Shown piece by piece: positions 32,134 to 49,289 of a stretch of DNA of 64,000 nucleotides. Below the pieces are notes generated by a model that was not told the DNA's origin, made no database searches, and saw only the letters and a program-made list of their open reading frames with translations. The stretch is taken from assembly GCA_022661535.1 (NCBI GenBank), contig JAKULF010000006.1, positions 868,001-932,000 of the forward strand, given 5' to 3'. Position 1 is the first letter of the stretch, and every line of letters starts with the position of its first letter. Source of the stretch: Eutypa lata (lineage: Eukaryota > Ascomycota > Sordariomycetes > Xylariales > Diatrypaceae). The position numbers and the translations under genes were made by a program.

Positions 32134-34184
32134 ATGGGTGATGCTATCGAGATTCCCACCAGCCCTCCGGCAAACCCCCAACCCAAAAGATATGACGCCA
32201 AATACTACCCTAAACAAGCGGCATGGAACCCACACAGGCCAGTCAAGGTAAATGTGTAGCAACCACACGTTGTATTCATCATTACTTATCTTCAGCAGAT
32301 CATAATTGTTGGGGCAGGCATTGGCGGGGTTGCCAGTGCTGTCTTGCTGTCAAAGAAAGTGCGAAATAGTACGATAACCGTGTATGATAGACTGGAACGG
32401 ATTGTGAGTATGCGGAACCAACTTGTGATTATATGGTCCTGACCAGAATTCAGGGTGGAACATGGGCCGCCAACGTGTATCCGGGCGTGAGATGTGACGT
32501 GCCTTCACATGCCTACCGTGGGTAAGGCCTAGCCAATTAACCCATATCCTATCCATGATAATCCCGAATATGATAGATACTAAGTCTACTACCACCTACC
32601 ACAGAGCTCAGTATCGAGCCCAACACAGACTGGTCAGAATACTACCCCAAAGGCGCCGAGATCCAGCAATACTACGAACGCGTAGTCGAGAAACACGGCC
32701 TGGCAGACTCCTTCCACCTCCAACACGAAGTAGTGCGCGCGACCTGGCTCCAAAGCGCATCGCAATGGGCCGTCGAAGTGCGCAACCTACAAACAGGCGC
32801 CAACATCGCCGAAACGACCGACTTCCTCGTCAGCTCACAAGGCCGCATCAGCGAGCCCAAATACCCGTCCACCCCCGGCTTGCGCGACGTGTTCCGCGGC
32901 GAAGTAGTCCACACGGCGCGCTGGCCGGCGTCGTTCGACCCGGCCGGCAAGCGCGTGGCCGTGATCGGCAACGGCGCGAGCGGCCAGCAGCTCGTCCCGA
33001 ACCTCCTGCCCTCCGTGGCGCGCCTCGACCACTACGTGCGCACGAAGACGTGGGTGACGCCGACCTTCGCGGGGGATCTGCACGAGGCGCGCGCGGACGC
33101 CCCGGGCGGGCCCGTCTACACGGAGGAGGAGAAGGAGACGTTCCGGAGGGACCCCGCGGCGTACCTCGAGCACCGGCGCGCGTTCGAGCTGAAGTTCCAC
33201 CACCCGCGCGGGGGCGACGTGCTGGGGAGCAGGGCGAATGCGGACTTGCGGGAGCGCATTGTCGGGGTGATGCGGGAGAGGTTGGGGGGAGATGAAGAGT
33301 GGCTACGGAGGGTGTTGCCGGATTATGCGCCCGGGTGCAAGAGGTTGACGCCGGCGCCGGGGTACTTGGAGGCTCTCGTGCAGCCGAAGGTCGATTACGT
33401 CACGGAGGGCATAGCGCGCGTCGAGGAGGACGCTATCGTGACGGTGGATGGCAAGCGGCGCGAGGTCGATGTCATTATCACGGCGACGGGTTTCGAGGAT
33501 GGATTTACGACCCGGTTCCCTGTCATTGGGAGGGACGGAGTGGATCTCAGGGATAAGTGGGCGGCTGATGGCGAGATCGGATACCCTGAGACGTATCTTG
33601 GAGTTATGGCGTCGGGATACCCAAATTACTTCACTGTTCTACAGGTATTGCTTCACTACCAATCTCCCCTTACTTCTTTCCGATTGATTGGATAATAGAA
33701 TGAATAAAATACTGACGGTTATCAGGCTCAAGGAAACGCCCGCGGAGGCACCGTCCCATTGCAAATCGAAATCGCAGCGACGTATGTCGCCAGGTGCATA
33801 CGTAAGGTACAATCGCAGAGCTACAGCTCTCTCGAGCCGCGAGAAGACGCAGCGACTGAGTTCAATGACATCGTGGACGGGTACTTCGAGGACAAGGTGA
33901 CAAGCGACAGCTGCAACAGCTGGTTCAAGCAGGGGAAGGGAGCGACGAGGATACTCATCGCGTGGCCAGGCACCTTCCACCACCGGGCCGGCGCGCTGCG
34001 CGATCCGAGGTGGGAGGATTTTATCTACGAGAGGCGTCCGGGTGCCGAGCGGAACTGCTACGAGTACTTTGGTAACGGCTATACGGAGAGAGAAGCCGTG
34101 CGGGATGAGAAGGACATCACGAATTATCTGAGGGAGATAGGGAAGATTGACATAGAGACTGTGCATGAGGCGTGGAATGAGTAG
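32134..34184 (+). CDS. Baeyer-Villiger FAD monooxygenase
   Basis: Five exons (32134-32247, 32299-32403, 32454-32517, 32605-33644, 33726-34184) encode about 593 residues. The FAD-binding Rossmann motif is VGAGIGG (about residue 42), followed by GGTWAANVYPGVRCD and the WSEYY region. The diagnostic Baeyer-Villiger fingerprint FxGxxxHxxxWP is intact as FRGEVVHTARWP (about residue 190). The NADPH-binding motif is VIGNGASG, and the ATG motif ITATGFEDG follows. Such enzymes insert oxygen next to a ketone to give esters or lactones. The third intron must use a GTGGGT donor at 32518 to keep the frame (reading HAYQLSIEPN). The acceptor of intron 1 could be three bases earlier. It is divergent from an MFS permease and convergent with the LtrA gene. 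Confidence 0.92.
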
Positions 34185-34463
34185 ATTGCTGGCGCAGCTT
34201 AGCGGTATTTTGGTCAATTATATTCTCTGGTGAATGATGTATGCCCGCATGATGTGTAGACACAATTCGCGGTCAACTCTCATGTAGTTAGATGTAAAGC
34301 ACAGTTTTTAAGTCGTTAAACCCCTTAATATCACCGACAAGTCATATAACTAGCATTGCACATTTCAACATAAACTCAAATTATTTTATATACCTATGTT
34401 TCTGACACCTAACACCTTATATCCAAACCACCAACCAAGACTCCAATCGTTTCACATAGCTGC

Positions 34464-37400
34464 CTACCGGTAATTCCGCCTCTGACTAGGTCTTCTGGCA
34501 GGCGGGCTGCTAGGAGGCGGGCTAGCGGGCGGACTAGGGCTCGGCGACATCATCCTATCGGCGTCCCCGGATAACAGACTGACCCTACGATCGTCAAATA
34601 CAGCAAGCCCGGTGTCTTGCCGCTGACGGTGCACGTCATCCGACAAGTGGCTCGCAGTCCTCAGGGGGCCAGCAGAGCGATGATCTTTCTCCCGGTGCCT
34701 CATGGATCCCGTGCGCTGTAGCTGCTGCTCGCGACGCTGGGCACGACGCAGGCTACGATGCGGGTTATTGGGATCATCCTCCTCTTCCTCGTCATCGTCA
34801 TATTCGTCGGATAGACTCCGGTTGTAGACGCGCTCGTGAGGTGCAGTGGTGGTGGCGGACCCCTTCCCCGTTGGGAGGAGCTCTCGGGGCTTATGCTCGC
34901 TGACTTCGCGGTAGTCCTCTTTGGCGTATTTGCCTAGGCCCCACCTGGGGTGCGGGATATGGGTGAGGACCAGGACACAGAAGTAGCACAGCGTGATGGT
35001 CGGCAGCATCCACGGGCTGCCCATGAAGTTCGTGCGCGCGTCCGGATTCGTCGATACGATGCAGGTCAGCGATAGACCGATGGAGATCACGAGGCAGATG
35101 GCCGTGCGGAGGATGTTGAAGGGCGTCCAGCCCTTGTTTTTGGATAGGGCGTGCATGATGGTTAGGAAGAGGAGTACGATTCCCGCACATGCGAAACAGT
35201 AGAGGAACTAATTTTGCAATTGTTAGTAAGGCTTTGTTTGAACGTGCTGACCAGCAAGCGATGGGATATTTGTGGTGTTTTGGGCTGTCTAGACCAGAGA
35301 GGGAGTGCTTACGATGAGACCGTATCGTTCGGATATAGCCTCAGTGGTATCCTGTGCCAAATGATCCGCATGCCCACTGTGAGAAGATTCCTCTTCTTCA
35401 GGTTGTTCGATACCGAAGGCGTAATATATAGCATTCATCATAGTAGCAGACAGGTCTGCTACATCGTTTTCCCATTCGACGAAAATTTCGTTATCCTCGT
35501 TATAGTTGGATTCGTTCCAGAAGTCGTCGTCTATTTCGGATATGTGAGCTAGGGTTTCCTGGACGTTTTCGTACGTTTCGAGGATATCGGGAGGGGGGTA
35601 TTTCTGTAGGAACGGGTAAATTATATTCGCTAGCCCTTCGGAGACTTCTTCAGACGTAGGGGAGTCTTTTAGGTAGACCGAGGCATCCTCCAGCTTCTGC
35701 ATGGACGCCTGGATGGTCTCTAGGATGCGGGCGTAGGTGACAAACTGCATAACGCCCTCGAGGAAAAGGATAAGGGCGACGTGAAATGGCGAATGTATCG
35801 AGGCCCACCATACTTGATGAGCTTCGTACATGGAGCCATGGTTATGGTGAGCATCATGTAGCCAGTCAAAGTATATCTGAAAGATGATGTAAATCAAAGC
35901 AGCAGCTGACAATACACCGCCGATGAGCGTGTTACCTAGAAAGGGTCAGTGGAACCTCGTTGCGGAATAAGGCATGTAACCTACTCCATTTGCCGTCCAC
36001 ATCCTTAAGGTATGTATCCTTGACGAGGAGGGTGATATTCTTAGCCAGAATGATGCAGCCTACAACCAGGTTAGATGGAATTCTTAATGAATCCTGGTAC
36101 CAAGCACCTACCTTCTCCTAAAATAATGAGCGTAAGCAAGTTCAACCGTTCGCCAAAGTGCGTCCCGACGAAAGTAAGGACTTGTGACAGGTTCGAGAAA
36201 CTAAGATGCAATATCGTTTCAACGATACCGGTTATATACTGGAATAGCTCGAGTTAGCCACTGCTCTTTCTAGATCTTCTAGTGACAGCTTGGGAAGCTC
36301 AAAGTTAAATTTCGAGGGAGGTGTTCCCCACAACTGAGACAAACGCCCCTGGGAGACGCTAGGTACGACGGCAGGTAATGCCAAAAGCTACTTACCCACA
36401 TGATATATACCCGGCTATTTCTACCCTCATCATACCTGAATGAGATTCCGAAGTAAATAGCAGCTGCGATTAGGTGTAGTGAGGCAGTCGTGATCATAGG
36501 CCGCTTGCCGTAGGCATACTTCCGGATCTGAAAAGCTACCACGCCGTACTGCACGGCGAGCGTGAATCTGGACACCGCGAGGAATAGCGACAAGGTCTGG
36601 AAGATGGTCTTGATCTGGTCTTCCGGGTCGAAGCTTGTCCCGAACTCGGCGAAGCCGACCATGACGCCAAGATGTATGGCCCTACATATCCGCTCGAAGA
36701 CACTGTCGGACGTATACCGGACATCGTAGATAGTAACCATGAGCCATGTCGTCCACAGCAGCCTAGGGGATACCTCATCATTAGCTTGTGCTAAGCGTTC
36801 GTCAAAGGAGATAATGACGTACACGATATATCCAATAAATGACGATAGTTCGGATCCACCGAAGATCTCGTGAACCTTAGTGAAGTCAATATAGAGACCA
36901 CGTTATTGAGGTAACTTGCCGTACTTACGCTGGTAAAAACATTCAAGTTGGCCACAAACCACAAGTCGAAGAATAACTGCAACGCTCCGCTGTCAGAGGC
37001 AATCTGGTCAATAGGCCAATCCTGAACTACGCACCTCGAAGTTCGTTGCGGCTTCATTCTGCTTTCTATTAGCCGTCTTTCGCGAATAGCATGTCGCTGG
37101 CCCCTAACTCACCTTTCGAAATACTGGAACATCCAAATCCTTGTAACCTTTTATTGGACGGCGGGTGTTGTCGTCGTGAACGATGACGGGCTCCATGTCG
37201 CTGTGCGCATGCCTATGCGTTTCCCTACGCCCATGCCGGCGTCCATGGCTCTTGTGTCCATGTCCGTGCCCATGGTCGTGGTTATGATCGTTCTCATCTC
37301 CGTCCTCGACCAGACGACTCGTGATCAGTCGCAGCCGTACACCTGCGTAATCCAGATCCTGAGGCAACATTCTAACGTGAATAGAGTGTTGAAGTGACCA

Positions 37401-37469
37401 AGCTGAAGAGTACTCAAGGCAAGGGCGAAGAGCCAGAGAAGGCATGGAGTCGGCGAACAAGCAATTCAA
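34464..37469 (-). CDS. LtrA-family (low temperature requirement A) membrane protein
   Basis: Nine exons on the minus strand (37469-37113, 37058-37035, 36976-36929, 36875-36823, 36762-36396, 36238-36112, 36059-35985, 35935-35313, 35207-34464) give about 805 residues with all phases fitting. After a His/Asp/Gly-rich N-terminus comes the LtrA hallmark NEAATNFE-LFFDLWFVANLNVFT. Many membrane helices follow, with THFGERLNLLTLIILGEG, a second half containing a long acidic loop, and a charged, Pro-rich cytoplasmic tail (ending SQRRNYR). The family is found in bacteria and fungi; its molecular role is unsettled. Two exons are only 24 and 48 bases. The start is uncertain: later in-frame Mets occur before the His-rich region, and the His-rich segment itself could bind metal. 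Confidence 0.88.
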
Positions 37470-39831
37470 GCCATGAGGGGAGGCTCATGACAAGTTAATA
37501 TATCGAATCAGGCCGCTACGCACGTATGCCCACATGCCGGGGACCACGACGGGGGGGCTTCCTTCGTGTTGTCCATTCCGGTGAGGCCGGCCCGCTTTAC
37601 ACGGATCTAGGCATGAAAAGCAGTGGGCTTGGCGGCACGGCGGTGGGTAAAGCTTGCCCTTGCTTGTGCTTCACAGGGCCAGTCCGCCCACGAGCCAGAC
37701 AGTCATTGTTTACATTGGACGTGCCGCACTTAACTAGGTGCAGCTGATTCCAGTGGTTTCCTTTCCTTATTCAGGCCTGGATCGACAAAATCCCTATGTG
37801 CTACCTATGTACTCTACATGAGATAGCCAACTGGGGCCTAGGGAAAATTTTGAAATTTGTGTCAGCAATTGGTAGGCAACCATGGCTGCCATGTAGGGCT
37901 GAGCCTGTGAGCTTGGGTCCTTTATTCTGGGCCGTCTCTTCATTCTCCAATTGGGTTGAGGTATGAATGCTTGCTCTATCACGCCCAAGACGCCGTTTTC
38001 ACTTTTGAGCTGGCAATCACAACAGGGGTAAATCCCGGCGAGTGGACCTCATGCGACCCTAAAAAGCTTAGCCTTCTACAATCTAATCCTAATCAGGTAC
38101 GGTCTTGGCTATAAATATAGCGGTGTCGAGACAATCTGGAGCATGTTTACGGCGTGGATATATTAGAACCTATGTAACCTCCTATGATAGCGTCAGCTAC
38201 TTCATCAGTTATATTGTTAATTGTAGCATACGAAGTACCTACGTTCTTCATAGGTAGTTATATAAGATCAACAGGACTACCCGCGAAATGCTACATACTT
38301 CTAGTAAGCTGATTCCTGGTCATCCAGACAGCAAAGCATTGAGGTCTCAGGCAACGAGTGGAAGAGAGTAAAAATGAAGTTTACATGATTCCAAAACTTA
38401 CCTGCAGGAGTGCCTCAGGTACCCCGTTCTCAGCTCGAGTCGACTAAGCCTGACTAAATTACTGCTTACTTCATAGTCGATATGAAGTCAAGGTACAAGT
38501 CAAGGCTAAATGACGCGAATCCCAACTATTCAAGTCTTGTTGTAACTAGTACATAGTGGATAGCAGCTGAGCTGATCTGACAGTCTGATCGCTGTGAAAA
38601 GAATTGAGCGCCATCGTCAAATTGCGGGGACATCACTACACCTCGCAAGACGATCGTAACTCAAGTCGGCGGAGAACCGAGATATTGAGTAACTACTTGC
38701 TTGATATAGATATCTCAGCTATTTTTCTCTCCTACTGCCGTCGTTAAGATACAAGGGTCACTAACACTGAAGGAAGGAAAACGCGAATGCGAACAATAAA
38801 CGAACCGCATCGACGGGTACTCCGCTTGGAGGAACTACTATGTAACTAACTAGGAACATTGACTTCCGGGAGATCCATGTCACAGGACTGCTATTTATTT
38901 ATTTGCTGCTTAGATGCTAATCCTGGATAGGTTAGGATCGGCAATGCGACCTTTGTAAATATTTTTGCATTACTTAAGCTAATCAAGCAGAACGAGGAAT
39001 AGCATCAAGTAATAGACTAGAAACTAACTACATGTTCAGCTGTGGCGGGCCTGTAATGTAAAGAAGTCATCGCTCACCTTAATAAGACAACCCGATATAC
39101 CTATTAGATATGAAGTTGATAGTTGCTACGTAATTATTGGAGGCATTACCCTTTATATTACCCTTGTATCTTAGTTGTTTTGCACATTCATAATTCAGTT
39201 AAGAACGGTACATATTTATATAATAAGCAAATATGATGTTGTATCTTCATCCCCAAAGTTCTCTTAGAATATTCATAAAACGATTACTTAGATAAGTTGG
39301 CTTCAGCAGTGATGACTCCTAAAGGTAGACAGACACCGGGTGCAAGAAAGCTACACTGGTCTCCAAGGAGCGATGGGGTATATTCTTTATCGTATGTCAA
39401 GCTATAAGTCGAGCATTCCGAGAAGTTAAAGCTGTTTCCTCTGTCCGATGAAGATTAATAGCAGGCACATGCTTCTCCGTGTCGTTACAGCACAACAACA
39501 GCCCGCAGTGCCAGTCAAACCCCACAAGGGGTTCGACTGGGTATTTAATTGTATGCTTAATATCATATAAGAAACTAGATGGATACTGTAAGCCAACGTC
39601 GCGAGCGAAACTAGAAGACTGACGGTTGCCACTAGCTATCTTCAACTCGGTAAAAATGATTTTTCGCCAATTCGATGCTATTTTCAAATAATGAACCAAG
39701 AAGACTTCGAGTTAAACTCCTTTCTTTTCTACAACACGGGGTATCAATAACAAAGCTTCTAGCCTCCCAACTCGCTAGGTAGTTAGGTAGGTATAACGCA
39801 CGCACTACCTAGTTTCCTACCTACCTACCCA
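37470..39831. other. gene-free intergenic region
   Basis: About 2.4 kb upstream of the LtrA gene and downstream of the RGG-tailed gene, both on the minus strand. Only short, domainless frames. The right edge (39770-39830) is rich in imperfect CTACCTACC / GGTAGGTAG repeats that can pair. Confidence 0.5.
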
Positions 39832-41065
39832 CTACCCACCACCTTTAGCTCTAACCCTCCGAATAACAACCTTCCCACCCCCCTCCTCCAACTCCCACCC
39901 GACGCCCTCCTCAGCCGTCAGCACCTCCCACGGCGCGCCGGCGCAGCGCTCCAGGAAGCCCCGATCGACGCTCAGATACGCCCGCGCGAAGCACTTGAGC
40001 AGGTGGCGGCGCAGCGCCGGCTCGGCCCACTCGAGCAGGCGGGCGCGGTGGCCGTCGACGCGGCTCCGCAGGCGCGCGAACGCCGCCCAGTCGTCGTGCG
40101 CGAGCGCCCGCAGCACGCCGTCCACCTTCGCGTCTCGCACACCATGCCGGCGGCGCAGGGCGTGGGCTTCCGTCAGGTCGGCGCGGCGGCATGCCGCGTC
40201 CAGGACTAGGTAGGACGCTACTTCGGCGTGTTCGACGGTTGTTAGTACCGTTGAGTTTGTGGTGGTGGCGGTGGTGTTTGTTATCGTCGTTGTCATGCGT
40301 CGTAGCAGGTGGAGTATTGCGGGGTGGTATGATTCTGGATGTTTTACGAGCACGGAGAGCCGGATGCAGAAGAGGTAGGCCTGCACGGCGAAGTCGTCGC
40401 TGCGCTTCGAGGCTACGATGCCCTCACGGAGTTTCCGGAGTGCGGATAGGACTTCTGTGAGCGCTTTCGTGTCGGTTGGTATGGTGGCTGGGGAGGGTGT
40501 TGCTGTTGCCGTCGATGATGAGGATAGTGAGGGGGCTGTCGAGGAGGATGGCACCCGAGGGGTTGCTGAGAGGGAAGCAGCATTGTTGGCTGCATTGCTG
40601 TTGGGACCGGGTTTCTTGGACGAGGACGAGTGCTGGTTCCCCTTGCTGCCGCTATCAGTGTTGCTGGTAATGTTCAGATCGAGGGAGGCGAAGCGGCGCA
40701 GTAGCTCGTCGCGCTCGCCGGCGTCGGAGCAGAAGGTCATGTAGCGCTCGACGATCTTGGTGTAGTATCGCTCTTGGGTCTTGAAATCGAGCAACCTAAG
40801 TAACGGAGACAATGGCTTTTGTTAGCGGACTGTTTGTGCAACATGAACCTAGCAAAGACATCCATAACTATAACAAATGAGAAGGCATCATAACTACTTA
40901 CCTGTTATCGCCTTTGGACGGTAGACCTATGGCCTCTAATGGATCCATCTCGACGGGCTTTAGTCGACTCCATGGCGTAGAAGACGGTACTCTGCTGCTG
41001 CCTCTTCCCCCTCCTCCTCTACCTCTAGAGGCAGCGCCCCCGCTTCCGCGTCCACGTCCGCGCAT
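39832..41065 (-). CDS. conserved fungal protein with RGG-type N-terminus
   Basis: Two exons on the minus strand (41065-40902 and 40795-39832) encode 375 residues. The N-terminus is a short Arg/Gly-rich (RGG/GAR-like) tail (MRGRGRGSGG and following), typical of RNA- or ribosome-associated proteins and of arginine-methylation targets. A conserved segment around LLDFKTQERYYTKIVERYM is followed by a Ser/Thr/Ala-rich linker. An all-helical C-terminal half contains VQAYLFCIRLSVLVKHPESY and WAAFARLRSRVDGHRARLLE. The helical part looks like a repeat or PCI/CSN8-type helical domain, but I cannot assign it firmly. The intron is GT-AG (phase 2). Function unknown. Confidence 0.75.
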
Positions 41066-42344
41066 TATCTCAAGTCATGTCCGGATTATGACACTAAGGT
41101 ACTTCGTAATCAGATCATAGCCTGTACGAGCCTGTACGAGAAGTGAGATTGAAGTTGAAGACCCGAAATTACTACCAAGAGCTTGGCGGGGGTTGTCAAT
41201 TGCTCAACATACGAACTTAGGTAAGTGTAAGTACATAGTTAAGTATAAGAATCCACAGTGGTCCGAGCGTCCATCGTATGCTTTCAAGTAACGTAACTTC
41301 CCCTGAAGTCTGAAGAGTTGCAACTCCCTTAGACTAATAATAAGGAGTGCAAATACGATATACGATAATACCACAAATATTGATTTTATGGTTGGCAGGA
41401 AATAGCGCCTTTAGGCATTAATCACAATTGCATTCCCTCCAATAGGATCCTAAGAAGCACTGAAAGGAACGTGGACTAGGAGGTGTTGTTTAGTTAACAG
41501 TTTTGTGGACTTAGGTAGACATAAACAAAGGCAAGTGCACATTTCAAAAATTATACAGCTCTATAATTGTTCCTGGAATCTTTAGAAAGCTCATCAAGAT
41601 AAAATCAGGGATGGAAGGATAACATAATTAGGTAGTTATTGTATACTTAGGTCATCAATACATACATACATACCCCTGATGAAATGGAAATTTGGCGGCT
41701 AGGGAGGTCAATCAATTGTGACATGAAATTATTTCATTGATACTTTTATTACACATCACAAGTATTTCTGACAAATAGAGCCATCTCAATTGTTTAACAT
41801 GGTATTCATTGTGTATATTAAGGAGTACAGTCTCAAAGAAAGGGGAAAGAAGACTGAAATCGTCACAAAGGCCCTTTATTGTCGACTGGCCTGGCCTGGT
41901 TGTTGCAATCCGCAAACGGTTCCATTGTTACATCAGCAGCCCAATGTCATAGATAGTAACGCATAATGGACAATCTGTCATCCCCAGCATGCTGGATCTT
42001 CTGAATCCTTGACGATGCACTAAGGGCCGAGTAATAAGGATCTGTTTTTCCTTCGAAAGCCAACACGACGAATACATATGCTTCGGAATCCCGAATAGCG
42101 CCGACAGCATATCATATCTATCCTACTAGATACTCCTGGAGGTAAAGAACAAAACAAAAGAGAACAGGAAACATATATATTCCGTAGAAGAAAAAAAAAA
42201 CCCCTCTGCGGACCATTTGCCGTACCCATCAGCTAGGTGGTCAGCATTGCAATCCCTCCAAACGACCCTAATAGCCTACTCAAGCTCATCATACATTACA
42301 TTACATTCACATTGCATACATAGGTCCATCCATACATACCAACT
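41066..42344. other. divergent intergenic region
   Basis: About 1.3 kb between the RGG-tailed gene (minus) and the amidoligase (plus); presumably both promoters. No gene, RNA or clear site recognised. Confidence 0.5.
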
Positions 42345-44749
42345 ATGGCATCGTCACGAGCACCACCACTACAACCGCAACAGCCCCTAATACCACAACC
42401 ACCATGGCCGCCATCGCCAGTTCTTACCTCCCACAGTATTAACTCCTACGGCTCATCCCGCTCAGACTTAGCCTCATACTCCACCGTCTCCTCAGAGGTA
42501 TACACGGGCGGCGTGATGATCCGGGCCCCGCTCGTAGCGGCGCGGGACGTGCCCCCGGACCCGACGGCCCCCGGCCCCTCCGCCCAGGACATCGAGGACT
42601 GGTACGCGGGGAACGGGTGGAAGGTGTTCGAGTTCCGCGAGGACAACCCGCACATGGCGGACGTGGGGCCGTGCCCCCTCGAGACGGCCGAGGCGTCCCT
42701 CCGCGGCGGCAGCGGCTTCACGTACCACCGCCGCACCGGGGGCCTCACGCTGCCGCGGCGCGCGGACGACGACGCCGGGAACGGCGAGCCCTTCCTGAAC
42801 ACCAACGACAACGTGCCCCCGGACCCGCCCGCCAGCGGGAGGACCAAGCCCGGGAAGTACACCTACGGCATCGAGTTCGAGTTCCTGCTCGCGCCGACGG
42901 CGCCCGACAAGAGCATCGGGGACCCGCACCCGAACGACGACCGCTGGTTCTCGCACAACATGGCCGGGGGCCCCACGAGCGACGAGTACGAGACCACCAT
43001 CTCGAACCGCGTGACGGACGCGATGCGGCGCGGCGACGTCGTCACGAACAGGATCGTGTCCGCCTCGTACGGGCAGGCGACGGGGCCTCCGACCGCGAGG
43101 CCCTGGTGGCTCTTCAGCTACGAGGACGACGTGAACGCCGCGGTGGCGGCGGCCGAGGCCGCCAACCACAACGCGCTGATTCCCTCGTGGATGCCGCCGA
43201 TCCTGTTCTGGAACCCGACGGAAGACGAGAACGGGAACGTGCGGGCGGCGGTCCAGGAGCTGCTGCAGTTCTTCGAGGCCGCGCACGTGAGCCGCGGCAT
43301 CCAGCTCCGCGAGACGGGGCTCGACACCGTCGAGGAGATCGGGCTGCGCTGGCTCTCTTCGGGCGGGATCGGGCGGCTGCAGGGCGCCGCGTGGACGCCC
43401 CGGGTCCAGTACCAGCTGCAGCACCACTGGAAGCAGAAGGCGATAGAGCGCATCAACGAGGTGCTGACGGAGTGGGAGACGCAGCAGCGCGACCCGAACC
43501 ACGTGGACATCGAGGGGATGAGCGATAGCTACCGGGCGTGGCAGTCGACGGACGACGTGTCGGTGTCGATCGCGCTGGTGCGCTTCGAGAACTACGTGAT
43601 GCCGCCGGGGTACGTGGTGCCGCCCTGGAGCGCGCGGCAGCCCATCCCGCCGTACCTGTACTCGTGGTACGGCACCGAGGTCATCTCGCCCGTCTACGAC
43701 ATCGCGAACCCGGACTGCTACGCGACGGTGGAGAGGGCGCTGAAGCAGATGCGCAACGAGCTGCGCATCCACAAGCCCCTGTCCACGGGCCAGACGGGCT
43801 TGCACATCCACATGGGCCACCAGGACGGCTGGAACCTCTTCCAGCTGAAGCGCGTGGTGACGCTGTACTACCTCCTGGAGCCGGAGCTGGTGCGGCTCCA
43901 CCGCGAGGAGCGGGAGACGTTCTTGTACTGCCGGCCGATGCGGACGCAGAGTTTCCTGGCGGGGGCCCTGTTCTACCCGGAAGGCGTCTCAGCGGAGTAC
44001 CAATACCGACTCCCCGGCGGAGGCGCCCTGATGAATCTCCAGTACGACCAATACATGGCACCCCTGCTACCGCTCGACATCATGGACGAGAACACGCGGA
44101 AATTCATCACGGCCATCTGGCGGTATCCGACTATAACGAACCTGACGCAAGGATTGTCGAACTGCAAGATGTCTGGTAGCGAGGCCCTCCGAATAGGCAT
44201 GTTTGGCGACAAGCGAACGGAAGACCCAGGTTACATCCAGAAGCAAACGTTGGAATTTCGCCATATGCAGGGGACTTTAGACGCCATCCATGTATAGTAA
44301 GTTTTTTTTCCCTTCTTCTTTTCTTGCCCCTTTCCCCCTTCCCCCTGTCGCGAAGTAGTGTAAATCAGTGGCTAACTATTTTCTCTCTCTTTTCTCTCTC
44401 TAGCAATTGGTTGTCCATCATCTATACCCTAGTCTGGACGGGCAGAGAGGCATCTGATCAGGATTTTTTCAACACAGTGACCGAACTGGTCAAAAACGAA
44501 AGACCCGCGTTAGAAATCATGAATATCGCGCCCAGCATACTGACGTATTTCCAAAACAACATGGACAAGACGGTACACCCCAACGGGAAGTATTGGGTGT
44601 ACCCCGACAGAGACCGAGTGACCTGGGCCCAGCCATTCAGTAAGCGAGACTCATTTCCTTCTATCTGTATTCCTTTGTTTACATACCTCTTGAGATGGAA
44701 ATACTAACTCTGGATTGTAGTGGTTAAAGGTAACGGGCCGACGCATTAA
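42345..44749 (+). CDS. putative amidoligase
   Basis: Three exons (42345-44296, 44404-44639, 44721-44749) encode 738 residues. A Pro/Ser-rich N-terminus of about 170 residues precedes the core. The core starts at YGIEFEFLLAP (about residue 174), the first substrate/metal strand of the amidoligase (COOH-NH2 ligase) fold. It continues through TGLHIHMGHQDGWN (about 484) and ends with LEFRHMQGTLDA (about 637), the conserved C-terminal motif. These three motifs (E-x-E, H-x-H, E-F-R) define the glutamine-synthetase-like amidoligase superfamily, which forms amide or peptide bonds with ATP. The substrate is unknown in fungi. Exon 1 is very GC-rich, so long open frames occur on the opposite strand; these are shadows. 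Introns are GT-AG with fitting phases. Confidence 0.85.
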
Positions 44750-45456
44750 TCGTTGCTAGAGAACGAAGGACACGACGTAACATCGACCACTGTTCTAACA
44801 GCGTGCGATCTAGTCAAGCCAGGAAGGAGTGTACAGGCTATATGAAACGATGGCTCGGGTTTGCTGTCTTGATTCCTACAATAATAGAGCTACCTATTTG
44901 ATTTCCTCTATACGTAGTATGTGTATTATGTCAGGAATAGGCGTCGGGGATTGTCGTTGGTTCATGGACGAAGGCAGGCTTCATCTCTAGCTAAGTTGAG
45001 ATTTCAAATCTGGGGAACTTAGCATATTCATCAGTACCCCGTGATGTTTGATTTGTTTGTGCTCATTGTTATGTATTTACTAGCTCCACATGCCTCTAGT
45101 GTAGAAGACTGACCTGATATCTGAATTTCTGGGAAGGTTCGTAGATGGGGCTGTTTGTAATCTATAGCTTTTTGTGTTTTAAGCCAGTACTCGCAAAGTC
45201 AATGCACAGGTGCAATATAGGGGAGAACCATGGCCTTCAAGCCAATATCATTAATAATAGCTCTTGATTAAGAGGCTGTAAACCGCCCAACGCCAGACAT
45301 GCGAATACCATTATTTATCGACCGCATGCATCTCTGGACTAACTACTCGCTCGAAATACGTAGCGCAGCATAGCATAGCATAGCGTACATCATCGAACCA
45401 CCGTATTATCTTTGTATTTTCCCTTCCTACCCTCTCTTTTTTTTTTTTTTTTTTCA
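44750..45456. other. convergent 3' intergenic region
   Basis: Holds the 3' ends of the amidoligase and DPM1. A run of 18 T (45437-45454) lies next to the DPM1 stop, and short AGCAT repeats lie near 45367-45385. No gene seen. Confidence 0.6.

Positions 45457-49289
<3,833 letters not shown>

Noticed and set aside
32555..33295. 246-codon plus-strand frame
   Set aside because: Arg/Pro-rich out-of-frame shadow of exon 4 of the Baeyer-Villiger monooxygenase.
17746..34184. Classical secondary-metabolite biosynthetic cluster
   Set aside because: No PKS, NRPS, terpene cyclase, DMATS or RiPP precursor was found; tailoring-type enzymes and permeases alone fit catabolism better.
42492..43901. 469-codon open frame on the minus strand
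   Set aside because: It is antisense to the GC-rich first exon of the amidoligase; the composition (Arg/Val/His/Leu-rich, no domain) is the codon shadow of that gene.
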